Positions 25,343-37,541 of a stretch of DNA of 64,000 nucleotides are shown one piece after another. The DNA is from Paramecium octaurelia (Eukaryota > Ciliophora > Oligohymenophorea > Peniculida > Parameciidae), in NCBI GenBank assembly GCA_905182995.1, contig CAJJDP010000052.1, positions 343,665 through 407,664 of the forward strand, given 5' to 3'. How positions within the stretch are numbered: position 1 is the stretch's first letter; the number at the start of each line of letters is the position of its first letter. Made by a program: the position numbers and the translations under genes. A model generated the notes under the pieces. The model was given only the letters and a program-made list of their open reading frames with translations. It searched no databases and was not told the DNA's origin.

Positions 25343-26768
25343 ATGTCTAATTCCCCAGTGGTGTTGATTTGTATATAAAATCCAGACTTCATTAATGTAA
25401 CTGTGACTCATGTCTATTCAAACTTTATACAATTTGGAACAATTGAAAAAGTAAAATGAGTCATTCATAAATTAGATTTTAATCTTCGAGCGAAACAAGC
25501 CAATTTGGAAGGCATTGGTCTAGTTCGAGAGCTAAAAGTCAGCAGAAAATGCATTGTAACTTAACAATACAATAATGCATGGCCTGTCAATTTTAGTGTA
25601 TGAATCGAATCGTAAAGGACTTGACTTTTAAGCTCGCAATTAATATGCTAGATGTATTTGCTTTTTATTCAATAAGAGATTACATTGCCCAATAGACCTA
25701 AGGCGTAGTGCATTCAACAGAACTCCCACGAAATGATTAGTTTAGTAAATGGTTGCCACATTCACAAGCATTACCTCAATCTCTGACTGGAATGCCTCCT
25801 CTGCCTAGTTAGTTAGCAGACACCTTGAACTTTGAAAAGGTGGATGGCAATTCCTAATATGATTCAGAGGAAGAAGCAACAGATGATAAATAGGAGGATT
25901 TGTAATAAATTTATATGATTAATAACCCCCTGCAGTTCCCAACAATTTGTAAATACAATTGACAATAATTTAACTCAGCTTCTAAAATTCTCTGAAGGAC
26001 ATCGTATATGCGCATCCTAGTAACTCCCAAGCAATATGCAAGTGGAGAAGCAAATATTTTAATCTGAAATTCTTCCCCAAAGTATAATAAATTTATGATC
26101 TTTAGAAAAACTCATCACGAAAGTGCTTTATGCAAATTGGTTCGACCCTAAGCAAACAACCATGTCCATGATCTACAACATCTTCAGCACTTTTGGGAAC
26201 ATACAGAAAATGATCTTTTTTAAGACCAAATGTAACGTCTTGATAGAATACTCGACAGAAGTAAGCGTGAAGTTTCTGTTAACAAATTTCAACGAAGGGA
26301 ATCCCACCTTGTTTGGGTAAAAATTAAAAGTAATACCCACTCTTAATTTTAGGTTTACCCATCCAATTATGAATTCATATTCTTCAGAAATTGTGAGGAG
26401 GGTTAATTACCAAAGAACACTGAAGAGGAAGAGTTCTATCTTGGAAATGAGGCTTCATTCAGATACAAAGACAATAATTTTAAATATTTGGTGGCTCCCT
26501 CTTAGTAAATTATGTTGACAAACTTGAAAAAGGAGTTTTGTGAGGAAGGCATAATTTATGATACATTTTCTAAGTTTGGCTAAATTGAAAAAATCAAGTA
26601 ATTTGTAATTTTGATTAAAATAGAATATTTTGTGAAGAGAAGAACAAAAACAAATGTCTAATCAAATATCAAGACTTAGAATCTGCCATTCAAGCTATGG
26701 CTATAATGCATAACTATGAGTACAATAAGAGAAAAATTCAGATTTTCTTTTCAAAAAATAAATCATGA
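25343..26768 (+). CDS. RNA-binding protein with several RRMs (PTB/hnRNP-L-like)
   Basis: Six introns (25451-25475, 25654-25678, 25902-25935, 26082-26105, 26330-26352, 26598-26623) give exactly 423 codons. Three RRM-like domains: residues ~5-80 (VVLICIQNPDF ... HVYSNFIQFGTIEKILIF ... ALVQFES), ~215-290 (KVLYANWFDPKQTTMSMIYN ... FGNIQKMIFF ... VLIEY) and ~345-420 (QIMLTNLKKEF ... FSKFGQIEKIKIF ... CLIKYQDLESAIQA). Each uses a non-aromatic RNP like polypyrimidine-tract-binding proteins and hnRNP L. Likely acts in splicing or mRNA stability. The acidic linker after the first RRM is low-complexity. One intron ends in GAG and one in CAG, unusual here but required by the frame. Confidence 0.85.
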
Positions 26769-27044
26769 AATTGCTAACGTTGTTATTCTATTAATTAATC
26801 ATATTATTATTAATAAACTCATTTTGCACACTTAAGAATTAGTCATACTTTTATATCACGAATTATGCCAAAAAATATAAGCATTTTTAAGCGATATGTT
26901 ATCTTATGAATCACATTAAATGCAACAATTAGTCTTATTTAATAGCACAATAGAGTTAGCCTATGTAGTTATTTTGTATTTTAGTATGAATTTAACTTAG
27001 ATGCTTAATAGTTAATACTATTCCTATTATCAATTAATTAAATA

Positions 27045-28060
27045 ATGAATAATAGCTTCAATAATTTTAGAGGATGCTACAACCTTCCTGGCCTTCGTAG
27101 TTTCAACTCTTAAAGTGACACTTCTCTGTTTCGAAATAAGTAATCAAGCTTCAAGAACGATCGCCATAATCAGCATAGCTCTAATGAAGAATTATTTGCT
27201 GACATTGAAAGATCTTGCAACATGAATGTGAGCGGAGAGTCACTCCCAACAAGCGAAGAAGAACATAGTCTCATCGATCAAGCTATCGACTTGTTTTCAG
27301 GTATTGCTATTGTAAACCTTTCCAGATACAAAAGTAATATTGCCAAAGCAATAAACAGACATCAGAGATGTGCAAGATCAAATGATAAAAGACATCAATC
27401 ATGTTTTTGTAGATCCGCTTTATAAATCAAACCTTTCGACAGAAATACTCGAACCCGAATTTCTTGAAAATAATCAATCCTTAAAGGACTAATTCTATGA
27501 GAACAACCATAGACGCAAACGTAAAACTATATCGGATGAGGATTCCCATAATTTTATAGTACGAATTGATGGTATTGAAGGAGATACAAGAACAACTGTC
27601 ATGGTTAAAAATATCCCAAATAAATACACTATTCAAATGCTCAAGGAATTAATCGATTATCATCATTCAGCCTCCTACGACTTCCTCTATCTTCCCATTG
27701 ATTTCAAGGTATCACATTGTACTCAACCCTTTTAGAATAAATGTAATATGGGCTATGCATTCATCAATTTTGTAGACAGCCGAATGATAACTTCTTTTCA
27801 TAATGAGTTTCACGGGTAAAAATGGCCTCATTTCAACAGCGAAAAAGTAATTCTCCCCTATACCTTCTAGATCTGCTAGTTGAGATATGCCAGAATCTAA
27901 GGTCGATTAGCACTCCTACAACATTTCCAATTCTCAAGTGTTATGAACCAAAAAGACAAAAAACTTAAGCCAGTAATTGTACCTCAAAATGAACTATAAC
28001 GTATACAGTAGATGATTTAAGTATGCCTATTAATTATATTATTAGATGTAAAAATAATGA
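27045..28060 (+). CDS. Mei2-like RNA-binding protein
   Basis: Four introns (27301-27325, 27709-27735, 27847-27870, 28021-28045) give 304 residues. The C-terminal RRM is the diagnostic Mei2 type: [20 protein letters not shown], then [25 protein letters not shown] and CQLRYARIQG. In fission yeast Mei2 drives entry into meiosis by binding RNA, and plants have AML homologues; a meiotic or developmental role here is inference. The N-terminal ~170 residues are Ser/Asn-rich and acidic, with no other RRM, so it is the short single-RRM kind. It follows another RRM gene by 276 bp. Confidence 0.9.
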
Positions 28061-28258
28061 AATGTAAAAACAATTTTGTTTAGGGAATATTGATAGCACA
28101 TAGATCTCAATTTTGAGTATGCTCTTAAGTCATATTCCCATTATTTAATTAATTATTTTTCACTTTTTTAATCTATATAAATACACTTATTCTAATTAGT
28201 ATTTTGGAAACCCTTGTATATAAAGATGCAAATACTAATTTTTAGAATCAAGTTTAAA

Positions 28259-28750
28259 ATGTCGGCCATTGCAATTATCATATCTTCTCCAAATGTATAA
28301 TCTCTATACTACGTCCCACTAATTTTAGAGGCTGGAATTTAAGTGTAACTTTAAATATACAAAAGTAAATAGATTTTTAAGTCATACTTTTAGTCCTGTA
28401 AATTATATATATAATATTAAGATCTTTTCTTTGTTAAGGTCTACTTCAAATTCTTAATTTTCTCCTTTAAAAAATACTGATTGATTATAGTGGTCGACAA
28501 ATTTAATTTATTTTTACTTACTATTCAAGGGGAAGGAGATTTTAATTCTTGTATTTTATACTACTTTTACAATTTATTTTATTGTTTACATATCCTTCAA
28601 ATCAAATTGGATGTTTCCTTTCTGTAAGTATAAAATCTTCAAAATCGCAATTTCTTTACACATTCTTAAAAATATATAGACCTTAAATTAAGTAAGAAAC
28701 ATATGATTCTAGTTTCATATAACACTAAGTTATAGGTATTATGAGGAGAA
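28259..28750 (+). pseudogene. Possible broken TRAPP-subunit-like gene
   Basis: A frame starting MSAIAIIISSPNVQSLYY looks like the N-terminus of sedlin/TRAPPC2L-type trafficking subunits, and a later piece (LIIVVDKFNLFLL) resembles their central strand, but the two are in different frames and the intervening sequence has no convincing introns. Composition is AT-biased. Weak: it could be a decayed duplicate or coincidence. Confidence 0.22.
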
Positions 28751-29142
28751 TTTAAAGTTTATTATTAATTAAGCATCATTAAATCAATAGACATAACATT
28801 ATCAGTTTATATTTCAACAACACTTGAAATATAACAAATAAAAATTAATGATATTTATTTATAAAATTTGTAATCGCTTGATGCTATGTCTTACAAGTTA
28901 CTTCTACAGATTTTGTTGAATATTTATATTTATTTGTTAAGCCATCTTTGATCTCAGTCTTTTGATTATATTTAATTTATAATTTTGGTAAACTCTGTTG
29001 TGCATTTCAAATTTCTTTTATTACATATTATATTTTCTGCTTTTGATTTCATAGTCTATGCTACATAAAACATAAGTTACATTATCAAATAATGCCTAAA
29101 GATAATTAATTGTCATTTTCATTTTAAATATTAATTAATCAA
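28751..29142. other. Intergenic, nothing recognised
   Basis: AT-rich sequence with no supported reading frame; ends at the stop of the minus-strand gene that follows. Confidence 0.45.
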
Positions 29143-30201
29143 TCAATTTCCATATTACTTTTCAAATTCTAGGTGTTTTTCGAATACTTCTATCAACCCA
29201 ATTTCATTTTCTTAATAATCTTAAACCACAGGATCAGCACTAAATATAAATTAAATTTACTTATATCTATCTTGTTTATTTCGCTTCATTTTATTATCTA
29301 TCTATGTTGCAATGATTGAATTACTGAAAGCATTTAGAAAACTAGTATATGCATCATTCTTACTTTTAATCTCTTTTAAAATATTTCTCAACCTATTCAT
29401 CAGCCATTATCACTTTAGGGAACTATTACTTCCTGGGAGACTTTTGAGTTGGACTTGCAATGTTGAAATTAAATGTGTATTTATGTTGTAGTTTCTATTC
29501 TTATGGATTCAGGCTAAAGTTTTTTACATCTCTTAAATGGCCTTTTGGTCTTTAACGATCATTCAAATGGCCATATACATTTTAATTATCATTTTTTTCA
29601 ATAAAATCTGTAAACAATTCTATTCATATATTAATTTAAATGCTCACCATGTTTACGTCCAAAGTGACTTGTATTTTATAATGTTCGATATGCCTATTAG
29701 AAAGTATGATCTTGATTCTTGACTTTTGGAGTCTTCACAATATTGACCTGGTTTGTAACTGTACTTTAATATTAATGACATTTTCTACTTCACTAATCTT
29801 ACATTTTGAAAACCTTCAGATGGCAAATTACTAAATTTCTATTCAGAAATGTTATAGAAATCATAATTGTTCAATGTATTGCTACGGAGCGAATCCCATT
29901 TGCTTTTCGGTTTCTATTGTCCCTTAATAAATGGATTGTCGTAGCTTTCTCTACAAATCAATGTATTTGCATTCCTGAAATATGTAGGAGACTCCAGAGA
30001 GTTCCCAAATGCATATTGAGGCAATAGCTTTTTGCCTTTTTTCTCTTTAGCTGGTTCCGACAATTAATAGGTATCAGTGAAGGTACTCCTTAAATACTTT
30101 GGCAATTCCTTGCTCTCTTGATTTCCTCGATTGGACTAGACTTTTTTTTAAGCGCATTACTCTCAAAAGCAATAAGGGTTGTTCTTCCTTGCCTGTAAGC
30201 A
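29143..30201 (-). CDS. Unidentified basic, low-complexity protein with acidic tail
   Basis: Assembled from five exons: introns at 30136-30160 (25 nt), 29759-29779 (21 nt, GTCA...CAG, tentative), 29620-29647 (28 nt) and 29342-29363 (22 nt) give 320 residues; a fifth 21-nt candidate near 29245-29265 is optional because it keeps the frame. The product is hydrophilic: Lys/Ser/Asn-rich N-terminal three quarters (KEKKGKKLLPQYAFGNSLES; FNIASPTQKSPRKQQFPK) and an acidic end (DYQENEIGLIEVFEKHLEFE). No domain recognised. Reading through four intron candidates in one consistent frame is the main evidence that the gene is real. Confidence 0.6.
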
Positions 30202-30735
30202 TTTAGATTGGACTTATTATATTTTTAATATTATATGTTTAATTGCATCATGTATACATATATTTAGTCAATCTCTTTTTTCAGTTTGCATTTTCAAAAT
30301 CCTTAAAAAGATTAGGATTTATATGCAGGGCTTTCTTGCTCAATTATCTCTATATAGATTAAATTAGATTAGGAACTATTAAATTAAAAAAGATCAAATC
30401 CTCTTAATACGCATCAGTAAATTAGGGTTTGATTTTCTATAGGTATTGCTTTAATTAACAACTATGATTAGGTTGTATGAAAAAAATTAAGTATTTAAAC
30501 TTCAGAAATGCTATGCTTTAAATTTAAAGTGATTTTAATAAAAAATATAGTTTATGAAATTTTAGAGACTTTACAATTTACCTTTAATTGATTCCTATAA
30601 ATTGAATCAGAAATTAAATAGGCTGCATAGAAAATGGATTGTAATATAAATTAACTCATTCATTTAAACCAGGATCAATTATAGTTAATTTGAATTGTAT
30701 TGATATTTTTTTAATAAAATTATAGTTATTTATAA
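30202..30735. other. Intergenic, nothing recognised
   Basis: AT-rich spacer between two minus-strand genes. It probably contains the promoter of the downstream gene, but no clear elements stand out. Confidence 0.45.
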
Positions 30736-31866
30736 TCAATTTGTTCTTAAATTGCTCACATATTTCCTATTGTTTCCCAAGCAAATTAGCAAAAGAGTCA
30801 TTAAGACAAAGCAGATGATATCAGCCAAAAGTACCAATAAACAGATGTTATTGACATCGTAAGCAGACAAACGATCCAGTTCCAAATCCAATGGTTCTTC
30901 AATCAATAAGAAATACATCAATTGGGGTGTAAAGAAAAGTATTTCTAATGATTTCATTATAAAATTTTGCACCTAAAAAAATCCATTGCTTTTTTATTTT
31001 AAAAATATGAATTGACACTCAGGTGGAATTAAAACTATATAAGTCTTAAGTATCAAAAGCCATCGATTTAAAGAATTCACTTACTGTTACAGTTACCTTA
31101 ATTCCAATTCATCCTGTCCATTCCTGATTACCATAGAATTACATTTCATCAATAATTGATCCCTTTCGTTAATGGTCTTATTAAACCAAGCTTCATAAGT
31201 ATCATAAACAATTTTAATCCTTCCATCTCTTGTCGATTCACCTACAGAAAGTAATTTGTAGATTATCAATATAAAAATTACTCTAATGCCAATAAAAGAG
31301 CCAGGAATCCACCAATAAAATTGAGTCATTATCTCCTCACTATTTTCATCCTAAGTTTCGTTGTAATCATTTTAGATCACATAAAATACAACTATAGCCA
31401 CATACCCAATTCTTAACCCAATATTCAACCAAATGTATAGATTCATCAGATATCTAACCCATTTATTCTTGTTCATCAGCTTGATCAATGCAGCAGAAGT
31501 ATCCAAAGAACAATCTTACTGAAACCCCTTCCTTTGTGGCCTCGATCTCAATAACAAAGTTTCGATCCGATTCCTCTTGGCCTGTCCAAATGGAACAACC
31601 TATCTTTTTCTAGGCACCAATTCAGATAATTAAGTTCCATATATTCCATTAGAGAGCAAAGGCTCTGTGCTAGATTCCTGGATACTCCTCAATTATAAGG
31701 TGTTCCTATTCTTATATTGAGGGCGAACATAGATAGTTGGTCGACATTGCCTATTTTCTATAATATAAAATAATATACGTGATTAATCAAACTCCAACGC
31801 AGAGCGGAATTCCTCCTATTCAGAATTATCTCTACAGGTCATGTAGGAGATTCTTTCTGAGTTCAT
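30736..31866 (-). CDS. Unidentified four-TM membrane protein
   Basis: Uninterrupted frame of 376 residues. The first ~130 residues are hydrophilic with many Arg and Ser. Hydrophobic segments lie near residues 155-175 (NIGLRIGYVAIVVFYVI-like), 200-220 (GSFIGIRVIFILIIY), 290-305 and 335-360 (NNICLLVLLADIICFVLMTL). Between the second and third is a charged, cytosolic-looking loop of ~70 residues. The family is not recognised. The frame would also tolerate an intron near 31040-31095, but none is required. Confidence 0.7.
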
Positions 31867-32485
31867 TTATTTATTAAAATCAAAAACAAAATCACTGTAA
31901 TTTAATTTTCCATATTAATAACTCAAATTTGGAACAACTTAAAATTATTATAATTTATCTTACTCAAACTGTTTTTAGAATGGAAGTATAGTGAATTTAT
32001 ATAATCTATAATATAACCCTTCGTTCATCTATTATTTTACTTAAATTATAATTAAAATTTTTATAATGTTTTTTTCAAAATCTTTAAAATTTCGTATACT
32101 AAAACTTCTCAAGTAAAAAAGACTTAAAGGGCAAATTATAAATTGGAACTTAAGAATAAACTCAAAAGAATTAAATAATTTATAAATCAAATAGAGTATC
32201 ACTTCTTCAAGTAAATTCACTAATATAATTAAATAATAATTACTAAGTGAATAAACATAATGTCAAATGAATTAACGTAGACTTTGTTTTACAACATTTG
32301 ATGAACAAGACTTAGTTTTTAATCAAGCTTTGAACTCAACAGGAATGCAAAAAGACTGAAGAAGATAAAACAAAAATAATGTGATATAAATTATAATTTA
32401 AAGGCCTTTTATACTATAATTTAGCCTTTAATTATTAATAAATGCTACGTCTGAAAAGCAAATACCTCTAACCATAAACTTGAAT

Positions 32486-32644
32486 ATGAACTTATAAGGA
32501 TGTAGTATGCATTCAAAAAATATCATCACCCAACACATCTAATTTGATAATCAATTTCAGATGATGGGTTAGCAATACAAAGTATCTCCTCTATAAAAAG
32601 CTTTATTTTCTGTAGGAATAGTGATACAGTAATTGGTGTATTGA
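32486..32644 (+). CDS. Possible small ORF, 52 residues
   Basis: A short open frame (ATG 32486, TGA 32642-32644) with a non-random stretch, QMMGQQYKVSPLQKALFSVG. The SPLQKAL piece faintly recalls the N-terminal region of COQ4-type proteins, but the frame ends before the rest of that family would follow. It could be a fragment, a first exon, or chance. The surrounding 31867-32753 is otherwise AT-rich with no supported gene. Confidence 0.2.
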
Positions 32645-32753
32645 TAATGGGGTAATTAATAACAATTACGTGGATGACGGGTATTTTTAATCTGTATTGA
32701 GTTTAAGATAAATGCAATTTATTTTAATTTAAAGGAAGCAATAAATTATTTAT

Positions 32754-33120
32754 TCAAGATTATTCTAATAATGAACGAAGCAAGTCAATCTCATTTTACA
32801 ATGCCTCTTTTTTTTTATTCCATTTGATTTCTTTGTTACGATACCTTGTAATCAATTTGGTTGTTCTTACATATATTTCCTTCAATTCTTATTCCTTAAC
32901 TTCACCAATATATTCATACTTATTGTGCCAAGTCTTAAGTGTTTAACATTTCAAACAACCATCTCTCTCTTTCGAATTTAGTCATTTCAACAGGTAATTT
33001 GTGTGATCGTTATGACAATTTCCTTTGCAATGAGTAATAATCTAGACTTGAACATGGCTTTTGTTAAGATGTGACCTTACTGTTCTTCTCTGATAAAATA
33101 TTTAATAGTTTCTATTTCAT
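32754..33120 (-). CDS. Unidentified small helical protein
   Basis: Two exons joined across a 25-nt intron (32895-32919, ending AAG) give 113 residues. Basic N-terminal half (LQRKLSQRSHKLPVEMTKFE) and a C-terminal amphipathic helix with Leu heptads (LQNEIDLLRSLLEQS), suggesting a short coiled coil. No family recognised. Exact closure of the frame after splicing and the coding-like composition support it. Confidence 0.6.
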
Positions 33121-33310
33121 ATCAGTTTAGCTTTATATTTTAGTATTCGAATTTGACATTAATTAAAATAACAAGTGATATTTTAATAATTAAAATCAAA
33201 TTCTCATAAAGTATAATAATTGATGAATTGAAAATTAGAGTTCGCTTATGATGACAAGAAAACAGAATAGATTGTTTATTTGTTTGAATAATGTAATGTA
33301 ATTTTACTCT

Positions 33311-33866
33311 TCATAATCTTCTTCCTCTTCTACCTCCTGGTCTTCTAGTGGAATCTGTTGGAATTGGTGTGACATCTTCAATTCTACCAATTTTTAATCC
33401 CAAACGAGCTAGAGCTCTGAGAGCAGCTTAAGCTCCTGGTCCTGGTTATCTAGTATCGACACCTGAATGAATTGATTTATGTAAATACCTCCTCTGGCTC
33501 TCAATTTAATATGTAAAGCATTAATTTTAAGTGTTTTCAACTTCTCATAAACATCTTTGGCTGCTTGCATAGCTGCATATGGTGAAGATTCCTCTCTGTC
33601 TGATTTGACTTTCATTCCTCCTGTGACTCTTGCAAGTGTTTCTCTGCCTGTCAAATCTGTAATGTGGATAAAGGTATCATTCCAAGTTGAGAGGATGTGA
33701 GCAACTCCGAAAACTAATTCATTTCCAGCAACATTTGGTCCCAATGTGGCTACTACTTATTAGGGCTGATCATCTCCTTAATTCTTTTTTCCTTTCTTTG
33801 CCTTAGTCTATTATACAGCAGGTTAAACTTTGTTGTCAGCCTAAATTAAATTGCTTAACATACCAT
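33311..33866 (-). CDS. RPS14: 40S ribosomal protein S14 (uS11)
   Basis: Small-subunit platform protein. Two introns (33463-33488, 26 nt, ending CAG; 33841-33863, 23 nt) give 168 residues. The second intron directly follows the ATG, so exon 1 codes for the initiator Met alone. Diagnostic blocks: [65 protein letters not shown] and the C-terminal [20 protein letters not shown]. Adjacent to L19 on the same strand, 108 bp apart. The N-terminal ~30 residues form a Lys/Gln-rich extension typical of ciliate S14. Confidence 0.96.
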
Positions 33867-33974
33867 TCACCTAAAAAATTTTAAATCTTTTTTAATATAA
33901 AAAAATAGAAATCAAACTTAATATGTAGGAAATTATATAGATATATATATTGTACTATGTAAATGCTTTAAACA

Positions 33975-34579
33975 TCATTCAGCTGCATATTTGTTTTAGG
34001 TTTTCTTGACTCTTTAAGCTTTGTTCTTTTCTCTTCTATCATTTTGTTCCTTCTCAATTTTATCCACTCTAACTTTCTCCTATTTGGTTTCGTGAATTGC
34101 TTCAATAAGCACTTTCTTGTTTTTGTATTGATTACCCTTTGAGGCCAAATAGAATTCATGATATCTAAGCAAAATATTACATAAATCCCTTACTATTATC
34201 TATCAATTTTCTTGGCAGCTCTATATTTTCTTAATAATCTTCTTAAAACTCTTTATCTACGAATCCAAAGTACTTTGGTTGGCATTCTAGCCTCTCTAGT
34301 ACCTCTTCTCTTACCAGTACCAGTGTGTCTGCCTAAATAAATGAATATGATAATTGAAATACCTCTTCTTTTGGCTTCAAGGAATCTTCTTGCTCTAGCT
34401 CTTGAATGGATTGTTCTCAATCTTCTCATGATAAGTCCATCCTTAATTAATTTTCTGATTGACATTCTTGAATTTGCCAAACTGATTTCACTTGCTTCAT
34501 TTGGATCCAACCAAACTCTGTTCACACCAACCTTCAACTAAGTGGCTGCCAATCTTTTTTAGAGACGGAGATTAACCAT
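33975..34579 (-). CDS. RPL19: 60S ribosomal protein L19 (eL19)
   Basis: Two introns (34165-34193, 29 nt; 34333-34362, 30 nt) give 181 residues. Nearly invariant eL19 sequence: [110 protein letters not shown], then [10 protein letters not shown] and a basic helical tail. Its start is only 42 bp from the divergent start of the next plus-strand gene, so the two promoters must overlap. Confidence 0.97.
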
Positions 34580-34621
34580 TAAAAATTAATATCTAAATAT
34601 TTAAATTTTTATTTATTTTAT
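34580..34621. promoter_or_regulatory. 42-bp divergent promoter region
   Basis: The whole space between the L19 ATG (minus) and the MGICGG gene ATG (plus) is 42 AT-rich bases. Any core promoter and both 5' UTRs must fit here or extend into the opposite gene. Confidence 0.5.
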
Positions 34622-35031
34622 ATGGGAATTTGCGGAGGGAAAGATAGCAAAAATTATACAAGAGGAACAAATGAGGGCTTTTACGAAATAAGTCAAATAC
34701 CTGGATAGTCAGAATAGTATGAGGTTTATGTCTCAGTTGACAAATTAAATAATACAGATGCTGTACTCACAGATTCAAAAAGAAAAAGTAAGGAACTTAT
34801 TCATCTTCAGGTGGTCTTGCTTAAAAAAATACTATTATGATCTCCAAAAAATAAAATTACAATGGCAATCCGCTGGAGCACCATCTAGCTGTATGAAATT
34901 TATATATCTAGTGCCTTAAAAGTGACTAAGATGGAAACTATTATGATTTATAAATAGGAGTTCCTGTTAGATCAACAAACAAGTTTAGCATTGAGATTAA
35001 AGGTTCATGTTAAAAATTATATAAAAAATGA
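34622..35031 (+). CDS. Small protein with MG-x-C acylation start
   Basis: Introns at 34788-34810 (23 nt) and 34891-34911 (21 nt) give 121 residues. The N-terminus MGICGGKDSKNYTRG fits a myristoyl-palmitoyl membrane anchor (Gly2 myristoylated, nearby Cys acylated). The rest is hydrophilic; the C-terminus has a possible beta segment (YYDLQIGVPVRSTNKFSIEI). No family recognised. Shares its promoter space with L19. Confidence 0.65.
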
Positions 35032-35065
35032 TAAGATCCTATTTATTTTTTATTCTCTTTTATTT

Positions 35066-35882
35066 ATGAGGAAAATTGAAATGTTAGAAATTCATTTTCT
35101 AAAATTCATCTTCTAAGTTGCTCTGATTTTCTGCTTGTTAGTCGATTCGATGGTCCTGAATTGAGAAGTATTATAAATAGTTTCCTAACGATCCAAGAAA
35201 ATATTATGATGTTCTAAGAAAACCCACTTCTGCATTAATACATAAAGAGAGCCAGCAATCTTTCAAAAGAACTCTTGATGACTGGCAAAATTGTGGAGAT
35301 ACTTGTGAAAAGAAAATTAGAAAATAAATTTCCCTGCATGCTTATTTGTAGAGAACCTTCATAAGTTTATGTATGTCATTGAATAATGAGATTTGCTTGA
35401 TTTTCCAAATTTATTGTATTAACCGATTTGAAAATTATATTGTTTTGAAATTAAAGCCAATAAATATGTCTACTATAATTAATGATTATTTAGATTATGT
35501 AGTAAAATTGGTAGAATGCATTGAGCCTTTGTATCATATCACAACCTATTTGAAATTTAGGGTTTTTTATATAACAAAAGCCACAGAAACATATAAGAGG
35601 GTATTAAGAACTGAATAATTGAGTAATTTTATTGCTTAAATCAAGAGTTGCTACTAAAATATTTGTTAAAGTATTGCAGATAACAATAAAGATTTTCAAA
35701 TTCTAAAAATAAACTTGTATTCACAAAATTTTACGCCAAAATTAATATTATTTGTAGAAACTATAACGGGAAAAGTAGAATTTAAAATATATTTCAATAA
35801 GAAAATCTTAAAGTTGAATACATATTTAATTAAGCAACCTTTAAAAAAAAAAACTCATCTATCCATTCTTACTCAAACCTGA
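35066..35882 (+). CDS. Unidentified protein with hydrophobic N-terminus
   Basis: A 25-nt intron (35141-35165, GTCG...GAG, atypical ends) joins a short first exon to a long frame; together 263 residues. Without that intron the first exon ends at TGA and the second has no early ATG, so the join is the only sensible model, but its splice sites are weak. The first exon contains a hydrophobic stretch (FLKFIFQVALIFCLL) that could be a signal or anchor; the rest is Lys/Ile/Tyr-rich and helical. Family not recognised. Confidence 0.5.
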
Positions 35883-36434
35883 AGTTAATATTAAGATAAA
35901 ATGAAAATAACACGAAAAATTATTATAGAAATTAATTATTCTGTATTTTGGAAGAAATCAATGTGTATTATCAAAATCACACAAGAAATTATTACAATTT
36001 TCCATATCAAGATTAGTTCTTGCCCCTACATTAATTAAGTTTTATTTATTGATCTTGTATAACTTAAATTTAGTTTTTACAAAATATATCAAATAAATCT
36101 ATCGTTATTCTTGTATTTAAGCCATTCCATAATTATATATATCATAAGCAAGTATTATCGTATAAGTACAGTAATTAAAAATATCAAACCATTTATCTAA
36201 TATGTTTTCTATTGAATTTCTTAAAAATATGCATTTAAAATCTTAATAGACATTATATTAATTAATTATATAATCAATGGAATAATAATTGATTGAAAAT
36301 AGGAGAATTACGTCTTTGTTTTGCTAAAGTATTAAATCTTGTAAAAAAATATCCATTGGACATATTGTTTACTGCATATGCAAAATCATAATTGCTGTTA
36401 TTTTATTAACTATAAATGCAACATAATCTTGTGG
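35883..36434. other. Intergenic, nothing recognised
   Basis: Very AT-rich spacer of 550 bases before the RING gene with no supported frame. Confidence 0.5.
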
Positions 36435-37295
36435 ATGGGAAGGTGCAAACACTTGGATGACAATAGTGATAGGAGAGTCTATCTTAGAACTAGTTATATA
36501 TACAGTTATAATTCAGTTGATTAAAATAACAGTATTTAGCATATCAAAACTTAGCCTACGCTCTTGAATGTTGGTGAAGAATTACATTAGGTTATATATG
36601 CTGAAAATTCGTAAATTGAGAGTTACGGGGACATATCCGAATTCTTAGCCAATTCTATTGATGATTAAACTACCTAGATTCCTGAAAGGGAGTTTGAAAA
36701 AAAAAAAATATTGTTGGCTTAATAAGTTTTATAAGAAATTTTCAAAATTCACTCTCCTCTTAAGCACTCTAGACATCTCGTATTTTTAATCAATTAAGGA
36801 TTGTTAATATGGGGATTCATCCTCGGGTTTGAAATTCCATGGGATTTGAATAGTGACTGTAGAAGCAGACTTATAATAGCCATTTACATATTCTTGTTTT
36901 ATACAATATGCTACTATCTGGATGTCTATATTTTAATAATCATAATTTTGATTGCCTTGCCTTTTGTTGCAATGTTTTTGATTTACAAAAAACTAACATA
37001 ACCTAAGGGAAAGAAGGATACAGATCAAATAATAGAGGAACTTAAGAAATAATATTTTGTTAAATACTCTCCAAATCTAATTGAAGGGGTACCAGAATGC
37101 AAAATTTGCATGCAAACCTATTAATTGGAGGAAGAAGTGTTAAAATTGCCATGTCATGAATCTCATAACTATCATCTAATATGTATATCCGCTTGGTTTA
37201 AGGTTAATTTGAATTGTCCTGTGTGTCGAAAAAGTTATGCTGAAGAAGAGAATAATGAGTAGAACCTAGAAGATATCAATTAAGTTCCATAATGA
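36435..37295 (+). CDS. RING-H2 membrane-anchored E3 ubiquitin ligase candidate
   Basis: Intronless, 286 residues, starting MGRCKHLDD (possible N-myristoylation). Two close transmembrane segments around residues 140-190 (IIAIYIFLFYTICYYLDVYI, then LIIIILIALPFVAMFLIY). After a charged spacer, a C-terminal RING-H2 finger: ECKICMQTY ... LKLPCHESHNYHLICISAWF ... NCPVCRKSY, with Cys/His in C3H2C3 order. The last ~20 residues are acidic. RING-H2 proteins of this layout ubiquitinate membrane or lumenal substrates; the substrate is unknown. Confidence 0.85.
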
Positions 37296-37541
37296 ATTTA
37301 TATATAATATTATTTATCTTTTAAATCATGAGAAATTAGAAATTCTTATATATAATAATATTAAGTGAAAGCTTAATTATCTCTCTTTAAATTATACAAC
37401 ATATTTTCAATATCTATCATTCTATATTGTTCAAATCCATTAAATTAAAAATCATAAAAATTGTAATTATAAATTTATAAGACAATAGAATAAAATTCGG
37501 TTTAAGTTCCAAAAAATGCAATCAGAAAACAATAATTATTT

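Noticed and set aside
29537..30367. Plus-strand hydrophobic frames across this interval as membrane-protein genes
   Set aside because: They are the antisense of the minus-strand gene at 29143-30201 or of its AT-rich flank and have no family support.
36801..37001. Short frame starting at 36801 as a separate gene
   Set aside because: It is the middle of the longer RING-H2 protein that begins at 36435 in the same frame.
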